Part shown: positions 7,724-19,000 of the stretch, piece by piece
Layout of the letters: each line of letters begins with the position of its first letter
Position numbering within the stretch: the stretch's first letter is position 1
Source: Cafeteria roenbergensis
Lineage: Eukaryota; Sar; Bigyra; Bicosoecida; Cafeteriaceae
Assembly (NCBI GenBank): GCA_008330645.1
Contig: VLTN01000059.1
Coordinates: 1 to 64,000 of the forward strand
Reading direction: 5' to 3'
DNA length: 64,000 nucleotides
The notes under the pieces: model-generated
What the model was told of the DNA's origin: nothing
Seen by the model: only the letters and a program-made list of their open reading frames with translations
Database searches by the model: none
Position numbers and translations under genes: made by a program

Positions 7724-10633
7724 ATGGAGCGCAACTGTCCGCAATTGCCAAAATCGTGGCAAGTGTCGCGCCCCGAGGCCGTGGTCCCGCCGTCGGTGCG
7801 CGATGTGAAGTCCTCCTTGCGCGGAGTGTTTCGAAGCCGAGCTGGGTCATCGCCAGCCCGGGCTGCCCGCGACAGAGGCAGCTCGAGGCTTCGAGTCGCG
7901 ACGGACAGCGAGGTTGGCCTGAAGCCGCTTGCCGGTGGCGGCCGTGCGCGGCGAGCGTTGGGCCCGGTGGCCCCCGCCCCGCCTGTGACGCCCATACGCG
8001 GTGCCACGACCGCAGCTAGAGCTCGCGCGACCGCAGCCAGGGGGCAGCCGGCGGGGAGGCAGGCACCCGTTGGGCAGGCGGCTGCCGAGGGTCACAAGCC
8101 AGCGCCAGGTGCCCCGCCCACCGGCAAGCGGAGGCGCCGTCGACGTGGGGCGTCTCGAGGCCCGGTCCGGAAGCCTGTGTTTGCTGCTCGCACCGCTTCG
8201 TCTTCGGCCGCGGTGTCCGCCGCAGCCACGGCGGCGCGTCCCCCCCGAGTGTACTTCGGATACTGCAGCGTGCCCGGAGAGAGCCGCGAGGCGCGGCGGC
8301 GCAGCGGGGACTGCGCGACGGACAGAGTCGTTGTGGTGGACAACTTCTGTGGGCAGCGGTTCCAGACCCTGGCGCTGCTTGTGGACGGGCACGGCTTCCA
8401 AGGCGCGGCCGCGGCCGACGCCGTGGCGGCGGCACTGCCTGAGCTGCTCTCGGAGACTTCGACCCGGGTGCCCCGCCGGGCCCGGGCTCGTCGCTCTACG
8501 CGTCCCATGGGTCATGCGTCCGTGTCGGCGGGCGCAGCGGGGTCGGCGGGGGCCGGCGGCGGCCTGAGCGCCAGCGTCGGGGGCAAGTCTGGCTCGTCGA
8601 GCCCAGCACTGGCGGGCACGATGGCGATGCGGTCGCTCAGCAGCGGATTCGACTCCGCGGGGTCGCTACAGGGACCACCTGGGAGGCGTGGCCTGGGCGC
8701 TGCGGGCGGAAACGGCTCGCTTGGGACGCTGGCTCGTGGGGCGCGTCCGAGCCCGTCAGCTCTGCTTCTGGCGGCCAGCGCCCCCGTGTTGCCCTCGGCT
8801 GAGTGGCCCGACTCGCTGCCTCTCTCGCCATCCCCTGGCGCCGCGCTGGGGAGCCTTCACAGGGCCGGGTGGGACAGGCCCGCTGAGCGGTCCGCGCTAG
8901 GAGGGACGCAGGGCTCGCCGGGCGGCCGGGGAGGGACCGAGCGGTCCCGACTGGCAGCGTCGCTTCAGTGGGCCGGCCGCGCCTCCGGGCTTCAGCTGGC
9001 GCCGCTCGCGTCCCTCGGCGACCGTGCCGCCGGGCTCGAGCGGCGGGCCGCTGCCACCATGCGCCTGGCCTTCGAGCAGGCCCACGCCTCGCTGGCGCGG
9101 GCGGACAGGGAGGGCGAATCTGACTGCAGCTTCAGCGGCGTGTCTGCGCTGGCGGTCATCGTGCGCGGCGGCCTGCTCATCGCCGCCCACACCGGGCTCT
9201 GCAGGGCCGTGGTGGGCCACGCGCTTCCGGCCGCGCTGGCCAGTCGCACGGCGCAGCTCGCGCTGTCCCGCTCGGACGTGAGGACGGCCGCCGCGGGGGG
9301 CGCGGGGGCCGCTGGGCCGGCGTCACAGTCGCTGCTGCCCGGGGAGGTCCAGGTTATGCCAGACGGCGACGCGCAGCTGTGGGAGCGGCAGGGCTCGAGG
9401 GACTTGGCTCCGTTCGACGGCTTCCCGCGGCTGCCTTCCGAGCTCCGGCGTGTGGTTCGAGAGACGGACCTGCGCGACTGGGATGCCGCCGCCCTCGCAG
9501 CGGCGGGGGGGGCAGCGGCGGCGGCGGGCGGCAGCCCGGAGCTCGCCCGCGGCCCGGCGACACCCCTGGCTGCGGCTTCGCGCAGCGGCACACAAGGCGG
9601 GGGTGGGACTGTGCCCCTCCTGCCCCCCTCGGCCGGATCGTCTCACCGCGACGGGGAGTCTGGCGCGGGCGCGCGCTCCAGCGGCAGGCCGGCCACGTCC
9701 GCGTCGGCGAGCGGCGCGGCCGCCCGAGAACGGGCCGCTGCGGCGTCCGGCGGCTCGCTCGAGGCGGGCACTCGCCTTGCGGCGGCGCCCCTCACGCTGG
9801 ACCACCGACCGGACCGGCCCGACGAGATGGTTCGGGTGCAGGCGCTGGGAGCGCGTGTGGAGTACTTCCGGTACGCAGACGGGACGCTCGGCCAGCTTCC
9901 GCGGCTCTTCGCCGACCAGGCGGAGGGCCCAGGCCTGCCGCTCAGTCGCGGCATCGGCTTCTGCGACCCGCTGGCGGCCAAGGCCGGGGTGGTCCCGGAG
10001 CCCGAGGTGAGCATGCGGCGGCTCACGAGGGCGGACCGCTTCGTGGTCCTGGGGTCCGACGGCCTGTGGGCGTCCCTCAGCGCGGCCGAAGCCGTTGCGG
10101 TGGTCGAACAAGTCGCCGGGTCAGTCATGTGGGGCGGGTCGGTCGGCGCCGACGAGGAGGAGGGCGGCGCAGAGGCCCGGGAAGCCGCCGAGCGTGCCGC
10201 TGCGGCCTCCGGCCCGGGCGGCCGCCCGCGGCTGCCTCCGTTGTCGGACGCTGCCTCCGCCGTCCATGTGTCTCCGGCGCCCATCGGGGGCGAGTCTGTT
10301 GCATGGGCCGCAGCCGACGGGGGGCCCGTCACAGGCATGGGCGGCGGCGCCTCGGCTGGCGCAGTCCCGGCACGAGGCTGCAGCGAGGCCAAGCAGGGCG
10401 AGCCCGGCACGGGCACCTGGCTTGCCGCCGACTGGGACCTGGCGGAACTGCTCTTGCCCGAGCCGGTGCGCCTGGCGAGGCAGCTGCGCCTCCGCCGGCT
10501 TGCCGCCGCTGCGGCCGAGGCCCTCTGCGCCGCCTCGCTCGAGAACGACCGCATGCGCCGCGACCGGCGGGGCAGGCGGGACGACGTCACAGCCATTGTG
10601 CTGTGGCTCGACCACCCGCCCAAAGCACCGTGA
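7724..10633 (+). CDS. PP2C-family (PPM) protein phosphatase with long low-complexity inserts
   Basis: A metal-dependent Ser/Thr phosphatase, 969 aa, single exon, ATG at 7724 (MERNCPQLPK). PPM motifs appear in order: VDGHGFQG at about residue 220 (metal-binding Asp-Gly), SGVSALAVIVRGGLLIAAHT (the family's GSTA/NVGDS region), LPLSRGIGFCDP (LAVSRAFGD equivalent), FVVLGSDGLW at about 775 (second metal Asp) and RRDDVTAIVLWL near the end. Between them lie long Ala/Gly/Ser-rich inserts (for example residues ~260-440 and ~580-690), so the protein is two to three times the usual catalytic length. The N-terminal 150 residues are Arg-rich and disordered, without a clear targeting peptide. Substrate is unknown. 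Confidence 0.8.
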   Translation: MERNCPQLPKSWQVSRPEAVVPPSVRDVKSSLRGVFRSRAGSSPARAARDRGSSRLRVATDSEVGLKPLAGGGRARRALGPVAPAPPVTPIRGATTAARARATAARGQPAGRQAPVGQAAAEGHKPAPGAPPTGKRRRRRRGASRGPVRKPVFAARTASSSAAVSAAATAARPPRVYFGYCSVPGESREARRRSGDCATDRVVVVDNFCGQRFQTLALLVDGHGFQGAAAADAVAAALPELLSETSTRVPRRARARRSTRPMGHASVSAGAAGSAGAGGGLSASVGGKSGSSSPALAGTMAMRSLSSGFDSAGSLQGPPGRRGLGAAGGNGSLGTLARGARPSPSALLLAASAPVLPSAEWPDSLPLSPSPGAALGSLHRAGWDRPAERSALGGTQGSPGGRGGTERSRLAASLQWAGRASGLQLAPLASLGDRAAGLERRAAATMRLAFEQAHASLARADREGESDCSFSGVSALAVIVRGGLLIAAHTGLCRAVVGHALPAALASRTAQLALSRSDVRTAAAGGAGAAGPASQSLLPGEVQVMPDGDAQLWERQGSRDLAPFDGFPRLPSELRRVVRETDLRDWDAAALAAAGGAAAAAGGSPELARGPATPLAAASRSGTQGGGGTVPLLPPSAGSSHRDGESGAGARSSGRPATSASASGAAARERAAAASGGSLEAGTRLAAAPLTLDHRPDRPDEMVRVQALGARVEYFRYADGTLGQLPRLFADQAEGPGLPLSRGIGFCDPLAAKAGVVPEPEVSMRRLTRADRFVVLGSDGLWASLSAAEAVAVVEQVAGSVMWGGSVGADEEEGGAEAREAAERAAAASGPGGRPRLPPLSDAASAVHVSPAPIGGESVAWAAADGGPVTGMGGGASAGAVPARGCSEAKQGEPGTGTWLAADWDLAELLLPEPVRLARQLRLRRLAAAAAEALCAASLENDRMRRDRRGRRDDVTAIVLWLDHPPKAP

Positions 10634-11025
10634 CCCCGCATCTCCCGGCCGACGCGTCGCAAGAGAGTTTGCAGCGCGATTGCGTGTCGTGCGGCGCGTG
10701 GTGCAAAAAGACGGACGATTCCCCTCGGCACCTCCTCACCGTGGCTGGCCCCACCCGGCGACGTACAGCGATGCGCTAGCCACCGCTCACAGAAGCAGCG
10801 GGCAAGCCACGCCGGGCCGCCGGCACTCCGTCCACACACAAACACGCGCGCGCACAGAAAACACGAACACACGCAAAAGAGGCGCTTGAAGGCACGAACG
10901 CACACAGTCTCGAAGGCGGAACAGGAGCCTGCCCGCAGCTGGTCGTCATTGCAACTCGGCAAGCACGTGACGCGGCCCAGATGCTGTGGTCAAGGGGACG
11001 CAGCGCCGAGCAACGCACGCCCCGG
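10634..11025. other. Convergent intergenic region with CA/CG-rich tract
   Basis: Lies between the 3' ends of the PP2C gene and the Cys-rich secreted gene. It holds an alternating CA/CG tract (about 10835-10875) and no coding signal I can support. Confidence 0.4.
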
Positions 11026-12233
11026 CTACATCATCGAGTACGTGGGGAAGGGGCAGTCGGCCACTGCGGTGGCCAGCTTGTTCGCCTTGCTCTCTGGCGG
11101 GTCGGAGCAGCACCCCGCACACCGGCAGAGCCGCTCCTGCTGCCACGTCTTGACATCGCTGCTTGCCAGCGCGCCGATGAGGTCGGGAGCGGCCGACTGG
11201 CAACGGTCAAAGGCGGAGAACTGAGCCCCCGAATCCTTGTCCTGGGTGAAGGGCACGCCGTCGCCCGCTGCCGGCGAGAGCGCGGAGCACCGCGTGGCTT
11301 CAGGCAGCGCCTGCACTGACAGCTGGAGCCTGCCCTGGCACGTCTTGCACAGCAGGTCGGCCGTCGTGCGGTCGGCAGGGTCGTGCTCGCAGCGCTGCAG
11401 TGGCAGAGCGGACACGGGAAGCATCAGCGAGCCCACGTCCACGCCGCCGCCGATGCGCGGCTCACGCCACACACCCGACTCGAGCGACGCTGACTCTTGC
11501 GCAACCACCCACTCTCGCAGTGGATCGATCGCGCCGTCCTCCCCGGCCTCCCCGGCATCCGCGGCCGCCTCCTTCGGCTTCTCCGCAGTCTTGCAGCAGC
11601 CCATCGAGGCGCACGCCAGCCCCTTGGTCTGGGCGCACAACGCGCGCTGTTCCGCATCGGACAGAGGGCCGTTCGTCCGGGCGTCCTTGTCGTCGCTCTT
11701 GTCCTGCCAACTCGCGCTGCACCGCCAAATTGCGTCGGAGAGGCACAGCTCGGAACAAAAGCTGTTCTTGCAGGTTTCTGAGAAGGACTTGCAAGCCTCG
11801 CCGCCAGGAAAGCCCTTGGCCTCCGCCCCGCCGCAGTCCATGCACATCTTGTCCGCGTGCCCGAAGCAGGCGCCGCCTTCAGGGACGAGCGACGGCTGCG
11901 GCAGGCGCACCCAACAAAAACAAAGCAAAAAAGCAGCAACGCGGCAAGCTGGGGGGTGGGGGAAACTGGGGAGCAAGTGTTGCGGCCATCTCCGTGCTCC
12001 CCTCTCGCGCGAGGCAGAACGGTGTGCGCCCGCGCGCCGCTTAGAACGCATCGGGCCAGACGAGTGCCAGCCCTCCAGCCGTTGCTCACGGCTGCAGCCG
12101 CGACAGCCCGGGAACCGGCGTGCAAAAACCTCTGGTCCGCCCCTGCGCGCAAGCCTGGCCGGGCGCCCAACGCGGGCACGGCCAAAAAGGCGCAGGCCGC
12201 GGCTGCCAACACAGCAGCCGGGTGCAAGCCCAT
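11026..12233 (-). CDS. Secreted cysteine-rich protein
   Basis: Two exons, 12233-12090 and 11895-11026, encode 337 aa. Exon 1 starts MGLHPAAVLAAAACAFLAVP, a clear signal peptide with likely cleavage after ALG-A, and ends in frame (phase 0) at a GTGAGC donor; the acceptor is GCCGCAG. The mature part has many paired cysteines (MCMDCGG, CKSFSETCKNSFCSELC, CASMGCCK, LCKTCQG, LCRCAGCC), consistent with a disulfide-stabilised extracellular or vacuolar protein. No family is recognised. An in-frame ATG at 12251 would add six residues. It shares a 281-bp spacer with the divergent EGF-domain gene, also secreted, suggesting co-expression. Confidence 0.7.
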
Positions 12234-12514
12234 GCCGCAAGGCCGCCGCATCGCGCGGTGCGCGCCTTGGGCTGGGCGTCGACACTCTGCGGCTTGTTGC
12301 CGTTCTGCCCGGCTCTGCACGGGTTGTTGAGCAGCGTCGATGCCCTCTGTCAACCCGGCAAACACAGGACCGGCGAGGCGACGTTTGCCCCTGCCTGGAG
12401 CGTGCCGAAGCGGGGCACACGGAGCAAGGCCCTGGCAGCCCTCGACTGTGCAGCGCGGAGCCCCAACGGAGGGCGCACGGCGTCTCGGGGCCGCCGTGGG
12501 CGAGCGCCAAGCGC
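12234..12514. promoter_or_regulatory. Shared spacer between two divergent secreted-protein genes
   Basis: 281 bp separate the ATG of the Cys-rich protein and the ATG of the EGF-domain protein. No defined motif was found; joint control is inferred from the arrangement. Confidence 0.4.
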
Positions 12515-15500
12515 ATGCGATGCGCGTTTCGGCAGAGGGCGGCGCAACCGCGCCGCCCGGCACCCTGGGCTTGCCACCGCCCTGGAAGCATCGCCGCCGT
12601 CCTCGTCGCTGCGCTACTTGTCGACTCTGCTCGCGCTGTCTGCCCGCTGGGCTGCAGCGGACACGGGCTGTGCAAAACACAGGACGTTTGCGAGTGCTTT
12701 GAGGGCTACGTTGGCTTCGCCTGCTCCCAGAGTGAGGCGCTGCACGCCCCTGTACTTCCAAAGCTTGCCCTGTGCGGAGCACGGGGGAGGGGGCGGATGG
12801 TGGCGAAGGCAGAGAGCAGGGTCGCCAGAGCGCGTCGGCCTGAATTCTGCAAGCCGTGGAGCCCCTCGGAGGGCGCGCTCGGTGTGGAAAGGGGCTTGCG
12901 AGCCGCGTGGCTGCTTCGCGTGCAAGCTGCTGCTAGCAACCAAGTTTTCTGCTGCTGCTGCTTTCTGCTGTTGTTTGGGGCTCTCGCAGGAACTTGCCCC
13001 GTTGGCACGGCTTGGGTCGGCAAAGCTCGCAGCGTCGGAGGCCTGGGGCTGGACGCCCACGGCCAGGCGGAATGCTCCAATGCCGGCGCGTGTGACAGGC
13101 AGTCGGGAAGCTGTGTGTGCGCACCGGGGCGGACAGGTGCGGCGTGCGAGCGGGTCGGCTGCCCGCAGAGCGTCCTTTCGGGCGCCCCGTGCTCCGGACT
13201 TGGCAAATGCCTGCCCCTCTCAGACCTAGGCAGACTCTTTGGCATCGACGGCGACCCCTCGGTTCGAGGGGACGGAGCCGGACCGACGTATGCGGTGTCG
13301 CCCAGCGGGGTGTGGGACGCGGAAACCCTCAACGCTTGCCTCTGCGACGGCGGCTTTGGGGCTGCCGACTGCTCTGTCGCCCTGTGCCCCAAAGGCCCCA
13401 ACCCGTACACAACAGGAAAGCAGCGAAGGGCATTTCGCTTCGCCATTGACCTGAACGGGGCGACCCCGGTCCCGGACACTTTCCAAACTGCGACGCTCCG
13501 CTTTTTGGGCAGCGAAACCCACGGGCTCGACCTCGGTCTCCTCGGGGCGCTCACAGACGCCGAGTGCGCTGCGTGGGCAGCGACTCACCCCTTTGTTGGC
13601 GAGGCTGCCTGCGCCGTGTCTGTGTCCAACGTGGACGAGTACCAGCTTGACCTCCGGCTGGGTTGGGAAACTTCCAGAAAGCCTCACAACAACTTTTTCG
13701 ACCACGATGGAAACCCGCCGCTTGCATGGTTCAGCTGCAACGCGCGACACGTCAGCGACGCGGCCGTTGCATGCTCAGTTGCCGATTTGGATGTCACTTC
13801 CGCCATGGTCTATGCCGCGAACGGGGACACCGGCTTTTCGATCGTGTTCGAGGTGGTGGATGACACGTCGAACCCAAACACCTACAAGGTCACTGTGGCC
13901 ACCACCACATACGGCCCCTTCCCGATGAGCACCGCGCCTGCTGCGATCGGCACCATGCCCAGCGCCACCGTGGCTTGGACTGTGCTGTGGGGCCACAAGG
14001 CGGGCGCGCAGTGGCACGTCTCCAGCACGAACGAAGTGACGCCCCCAGGGCTCGAAGAGCACCGCGCATGCGGCGGTGTTGGCCGATGCGACGTCTTTTC
14101 CGGAGTGTGCACTTGCCCCTACGGTGCCGAAGGCCCGTCGTGCGGAAAACTCTTCACGACCGACGAGACGATCAACGACGCGCTTCCGGTGTCAGTCCTC
14201 ACTGCTGACTCGCTGCAGTATGCTGGAGATATTCTGCAGATGCGGGCGAAGCGATCGCGGTCATCAGACTTCAACTTCATCTCCGTCTCGGAAGCTGCCA
14301 ACGCGCCGCTGATGGTGCTCTCGGGCGACGGCCACTTACGCTCCCGGTCCATTCAGGGCGACATGGGAGCCACTGTGCTGTCCGGGGGGCTGTTCGTCGG
14401 GGGAGGGGGAGGCACCATTCTCTCGGGCGGGCTGAACGTGGTCGAGGGCCACGTGTCGGCAGCGCACACCACCTTCAACGAGGATGTATTGTCCGCGCAC
14501 AGCCACGAGGCCACCTTCCAGAACGCGCTGCTCAAGCTTTCGGCAGACAGGGCTGCCTCGGACGCGTTCAGAATCATCGACGTCGTCGTGGACCGCAGCG
14601 GCGCCGCAACGCGGCTCATGCAGCTGCTTGGAAACGGCCAGCTGGAGGTGGTGTCGGGGCCGCTGGTGGCGTCTTCGGCTGAGGGGGCCTGGGTCACCGG
14701 CACTGGTGGGCTGCATGTCACAGCGGGGGGAGCAACTCTGCAGGCTGGAACCACCATTGAGTCCACAGACGCGACCGCGTCGGCACTCTCCGTCGGAATG
14801 GCGCATCCGACGTTCACTGGCACCGGAATCAACGTAGTGGCAACGCAAGCTGCCCAGGCCACGTTCAAGTTTGCCGAAGTGACGGCCTCAGGCACCGCTC
14901 AGGCCGTCTTAACTCATCACGGAGACGGGCGCTTGCAGGTCCACCGGGGCGGGATCGAGACCACAGGTGGGCTCACGGTCACGACGGGCGGAATCGCCGT
15001 GGCGGCAGGACTGTCCGAGTTCGACTCCGGGATCGATGTCACTGGCGGTGGCATGACCGTGTCGTCAGGCGGGTTGGCAGTGTCGACAGGAGGCACTGTG
15101 CTTGCGAATGCTGACCTTGCCAACGCACACGTCCTTCGATCGTCTGCCACCGCGCTCACTGCCGGGCATCGCGTTGTGTCGGTCGAAAGCGACACCAAGG
15201 CAACGACGTCTGCTGACCATGCGCTCTTGTGGGCAGGCTCGCAAGATGGGGCGGGCGTGATGACCGAGCGACTCAAGCTCACCGCTGCTGGAGTCCTCTC
15301 AGTCACGGGGCACATTCACCTGTCGGCTAAGCGTCCTTCGGTGGTAGCCACTTCCGACGTGTCGCTGACGGGCGCGCAATGTGGCGCCGTCGTGGCCGCT
15401 GGCTCCGCCGCCGCAGGTGCAGCGCCAATCGTCGTCACCCTTCCTCAGCAGCTTGGAACTGAGGCCGCAGGCTGCTTCGTCACAGTGGTCGTGGCGGAGA

Positions 15501-15775
15501 CGGCGCGCGAGGTGCAAATTCGCAACGGCCAGACCATCGGGGCGCTCTACGGCAAGTGGCCGTACTTCGAAGGCGGCACCTACAAGCAGGGCTCGATCCA
15601 AACGACCGGCTTCCTGACCTCGGGCGGGGGAACCGGCATTGCACTCGGAATTCCGACTGGTGCCGACTCGTTCCTCGCAACCGTCACGCTTTCGGCCATT
15701 ACGGGCTTGCCACTTGGCAGCAACGTGTGGTACGTGACCGAGGGGCACGGTCCCTGGGCGAGCACGGCGTTTTGA
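12515..15775 (+). CDS. Secreted EGF-domain protein with beta-rich repeat region
   Basis: Two exons, 12515-12731 and 12990-15775, encode exactly 1000 aa. The N-terminus carries a signal segment (SIAAVLVAALLVDSARA) followed by tenascin-type EGF modules: CPLGCSGHGLC...CECFEGYVGFAC, then across the phase-1 intron (GTGAGG...TCGCAG) TCPVGTAW...CSNAGACD...CVCAPGRTGAAC. A further EGF-like module is CGGVGRCDVFSGVCTCPYG near residue 440. The C-terminal half (from about 490) is Gly/Thr/Val-rich with repeating patterns such as GGLHVTAGGATLQ and GGIAVAAG, suggesting a beta-helix or trimeric-fibre fold like some surface adhesins; this is inference. The coding frame is open far upstream of 12515, but the signal peptide and the divergent neighbour argue for this start. 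No C-terminal membrane anchor is seen. Probable roles are cell surface, extracellular matrix or adhesion. Confidence 0.8.
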   Translation: MRCAFRQRAAQPRRPAPWACHRPGSIAAVLVAALLVDSARAVCPLGCSGHGLCKTQDVCECFEGYVGFACSQSEALHAPVLPKLALCGARGRGRMVAKAESRVARARRPEFCKPWSPSEGALGVERGLRAAWLLRVQAAASNQVFCCCCFLLLFGALAGTCPVGTAWVGKARSVGGLGLDAHGQAECSNAGACDRQSGSCVCAPGRTGAACERVGCPQSVLSGAPCSGLGKCLPLSDLGRLFGIDGDPSVRGDGAGPTYAVSPSGVWDAETLNACLCDGGFGAADCSVALCPKGPNPYTTGKQRRAFRFAIDLNGATPVPDTFQTATLRFLGSETHGLDLGLLGALTDAECAAWAATHPFVGEAACAVSVSNVDEYQLDLRLGWETSRKPHNNFFDHDGNPPLAWFSCNARHVSDAAVACSVADLDVTSAMVYAANGDTGFSIVFEVVDDTSNPNTYKVTVATTTYGPFPMSTAPAAIGTMPSATVAWTVLWGHKAGAQWHVSSTNEVTPPGLEEHRACGGVGRCDVFSGVCTCPYGAEGPSCGKLFTTDETINDALPVSVLTADSLQYAGDILQMRAKRSRSSDFNFISVSEAANAPLMVLSGDGHLRSRSIQGDMGATVLSGGLFVGGGGGTILSGGLNVVEGHVSAAHTTFNEDVLSAHSHEATFQNALLKLSADRAASDAFRIIDVVVDRSGAATRLMQLLGNGQLEVVSGPLVASSAEGAWVTGTGGLHVTAGGATLQAGTTIESTDATASALSVGMAHPTFTGTGINVVATQAAQATFKFAEVTASGTAQAVLTHHGDGRLQVHRGGIETTGGLTVTTGGIAVAAGLSEFDSGIDVTGGGMTVSSGGLAVSTGGTVLANADLANAHVLRSSATALTAGHRVVSVESDTKATTSADHALLWAGSQDGAGVMTERLKLTAAGVLSVTGHIHLSAKRPSVVATSDVSLTGAQCGAVVAAGSAAAGAAPIVVTLPQQLGTEAAGCFVTVVVAETAREVQIRNGQTIGALYGKWPYFEGGTYKQGSIQTTGFLTSGGGTGIALGIPTGADSFLATVTLSAITGLPLGSNVWYVTEGHGPWASTAF

Positions 15776-16041
15776 GTTGGCGCGAGCGGGGCGGCCGGCG
15801 CAAGTTCGCCGCCAGCGCGGGCGCAGTGCTGCACACAACCCAACGCACGGCCACTCGCTGAAGCACACACCGCTGCTGAAGCGCCTGACACAAGCGAGCG
15901 GGCCCGGTCGGAGCCGTCCGGCCGGCAGAGCCGTGCTCGACATTCCGCCAGCGCGTCTCACCACAGCCAGGAATCGCGAAGCTTGCCTCTGCTGCAGTCT
16001 TTGCCCCGGGGCGCGGGCCGATACCGCGCGGCAGTGCGGCA

Positions 16042-19000
16042 ATGGATGCCGAGGTGTGGGTGGAGGCGGCCGCTCAGTTCGCAAGCGGAGCCGAGTGGAG
16101 TCGCATGGTTGAGGAATTCCTGGACAGCAAGTGCGCCGCGTTCGCGGGAGCCGATGCTGCTCTCAGTTCTGGCTCCGGCGCGGACCACAGCTTGTACGAG
16201 AGCTACTCGGCGTTTTGCAACCTGCGCGAGACTCTCGTCGCCACGATGGCGGCAGAAGTCGGAGCTGACCCGGCGAGACTCGGGACGCAGCTGCAAGCGC
16301 ACCTGAGGACGGCGAGCGGCGCCGGCAGTGCGCTCCCCCGGGACCAGCTCGCAACCCTGTTTCAGTACGACACGGCGGCTCACGCGGGGGAGACGGATTT
16401 TCATGCATTTTGCCGCTCGATGGCCGCGCGGGCTGCGGCGCTCTCCGGCGCCGCGCCGCAGGCCCCCGCGTCTCCCCAGACCGGCACCGCCCGTGCTCCC
16501 GGCACCCCGGCTCCCCCTTTGCCAGCACCTTCCGCTGGCGGGGAGCCCGCGACTGATCACCTCGTGGCCCTCGCGCTCAGCACTGCAGACCCGGACGCGG
16601 TTGCCGCCGTGGCGGCCCAGGCGCTGAGCGACACGGCCGCATCCCCGGAGCTTCGCCGCTGGGCAGCGGCTGCTGTGCGTCACGCCAACGCTGGCGACCG
16701 CGTGGCCGCGGCCTGGGGCGAGCAGGACGAGGCGTTGCTCCGGGCCCTTGCGACTGACGAGGCGGAGAGTCGGCGCGAGGTGAAGGAGGCCCGCGATGCG
16801 CTGGAGCTGGCCAGCGCATGGGCCGCCAACGCCGCAGCACGCGCGCCCTCTGCAGCGACGCCGGCTCGGGAGCACGGCCGACCCGTCCCTGGGGCGGCCG
16901 TGGCGCAGCAGGACCAGGAGCACCTAACGCCGCTCCGTCGAGCCCCACCGCAGGCAGGTCCCGGAGGCGGGGATGGCGGGTTCGCTTGGTGGTCGGGCGT
17001 TTGGCAAGATGACGACGGCACGAGCCCTGCGTCGCGGGCTGCAGCGCTCGCAGCCGAGCTCGTGTGGACGACACACGCGGCCATGGTGACCGCGGACACT
17101 GTAGCAGCGTGCCGCGGCCGCAGCCTTGCAAGGGCCAGCGCATTGGAGGCAGCATCCTACGCCCAAGCGGGCGCGGGCTTGGGTCGCGTCGCGGGGGTGC
17201 CGACGCGCGACTCAGTCGTGTCTGCCAACTCCGCGATTCTAGTTGCCATGAGCGACGCGATGCACAAGGCGCGAGCCAGCGAGGGGGCGATGCCTCGCGA
17301 CGGGGCGGGGGAGCTGGAGGAGTCAGACTCTGCTGCGCAAGCGGCAATGGAGACTGGCGGAAGCCTCGCGGCAGCCCTGGACTCGCTTGGGCCTGACGCC
17401 TTCACCCCCTCTGGCCGCGGGCAGCCCTCGCTTGCGGACGACATTCTGGACTGGGCACTTGCCGAGCGGGATTCGGCACTGCTGCAGCGTCGCGTAGCCG
17501 TGCTCCTCGATGCTATGGAGTCGCTCAATCAAGTCCTTCGCGCGTCCGGAGACGTTCCAGGAGGCGCGGTCCTGGTGTTGGACCCGGAGCTGCTTCGAGA
17601 CAGCGCGACTGGCGACTCTGATTGTGATGGCGCGCTCGCCGGACCCGCTGCCCTTCCAGAGGCGCAACGTCCTGTGGCCAGCGGGACACCTTCGCCCCGG
17701 CGCCTGCCGCCCCTCTCGAGACCGCCGGCGGCTGGCAATCTTCGCGGTGGGGACAGGCTTGCTGACCAGGAGCAGCGCCTCCCGGCCGTTGAGGAGGGGG
17801 CAGAGCCACCCACGACGCTGCTGCCGCTGGCCTCCGGCCCGCAGTGGCCAGGCGCGCGCGCAGGGCGGCTGGCCGACCTTGCGTCCAGGCCGCCCGCGGA
17901 GCCCGCCGCTGGGCCTGTGAGTAGCAGCCCCGCCTTGGGGCCGGTCCGGTTGCCCGGTCTCGCTCTCCCACCCAGCCGTGACGGAGAGCAGGGTGCGGCA
18001 AGCACAGCCCTGCCCACTGAGAGGGAAGTGAGTGGTGCTGAGGCACAGCCTGCTTCAGGAGGCCTGCAATCTGACCGGCAGCGTTCCGGAGGCGAGGCTG
18101 GCCACGCCCCGCAGGCGGGCAGGGGCCAGGCGCACGCAGGTGGCGGGCCGGGGGTTCGGCAGGTCCCGCCGGAGCCTTCTCGCTCGGCTGAAGTCAGCAC
18201 GTCGGTTAGTGGATCCCCAGCAGGTCGACGGGACTCGCCGGCCAATGACTCGATGGGCAAGCCCCGAACCGGTCCGGTAGCAAGCGCTTCGATGAGCCCA
18301 ACTGCCGTGCCCGCCAAGCGCGCCGGCTCGCGGCCCGTGCTTTCAGCGGAGCCCGCTCTCAGCCCGCCGGGGCAGGGCACTACCGAGCCGCAGGTAGGCT
18401 CTGGCGATTGCTCGGAAGGTTTGGCACCCGACGGGGAGTGCGAAAACGACGGCACTCTGGCGAGTTTCGCTGGGCCAATCCATGATGCGGCGTCGCCTGC
18501 GCTGAGCGGCGCCCCCCCAGTCGAGCACGGAGAGGCCGCACCGCAAGCAGAGTGGCTGAGCAACGAGCCCGAACCTACCGCCGACGAACCAAAGCATCGA
18601 CCGTCGGCCGGGCTGGATTCGGCCGTGGCCCTCGCGAAGTGTGCGCGCGAGAGCGAGCAAACCGGCCCGAGCAGCGGGCTAGTCGCTTCAGCAGGCCGGC
18701 AACGCACTTGGGACGCGGGCATCGCATCTTCAGTGAGCGTGCAGGCTGGTGAAGCGCATCCCTCTCCGCCACCCGGTCACGGTGCGCGCGCGACGATGTT
18801 GAATGAGGGCAGCTCTCCCGTCCTCCAGAGCTTGCCGCCGCTGACCAAGGCGCGGGCCAAGCCCAAGGCTGGAACCGCCGAGGACCAGCTGCACGCGCTG
18901 CTGCAGGCTCACAGGAGCAACTTGGCCGCCGAGCGGGGTGCGCGGCAAGAGGTCCGCGCGCACCAGCAGGGGCGCTCGCATGCGACCGTCCGCCGCAACG

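Noticed and set aside
11237-12514. Upstream extension of the EGF protein frame by 426 codons
   Set aside because: It overlaps the minus-strand Cys-rich gene, has no domain, and a signal peptide starts at 12515.
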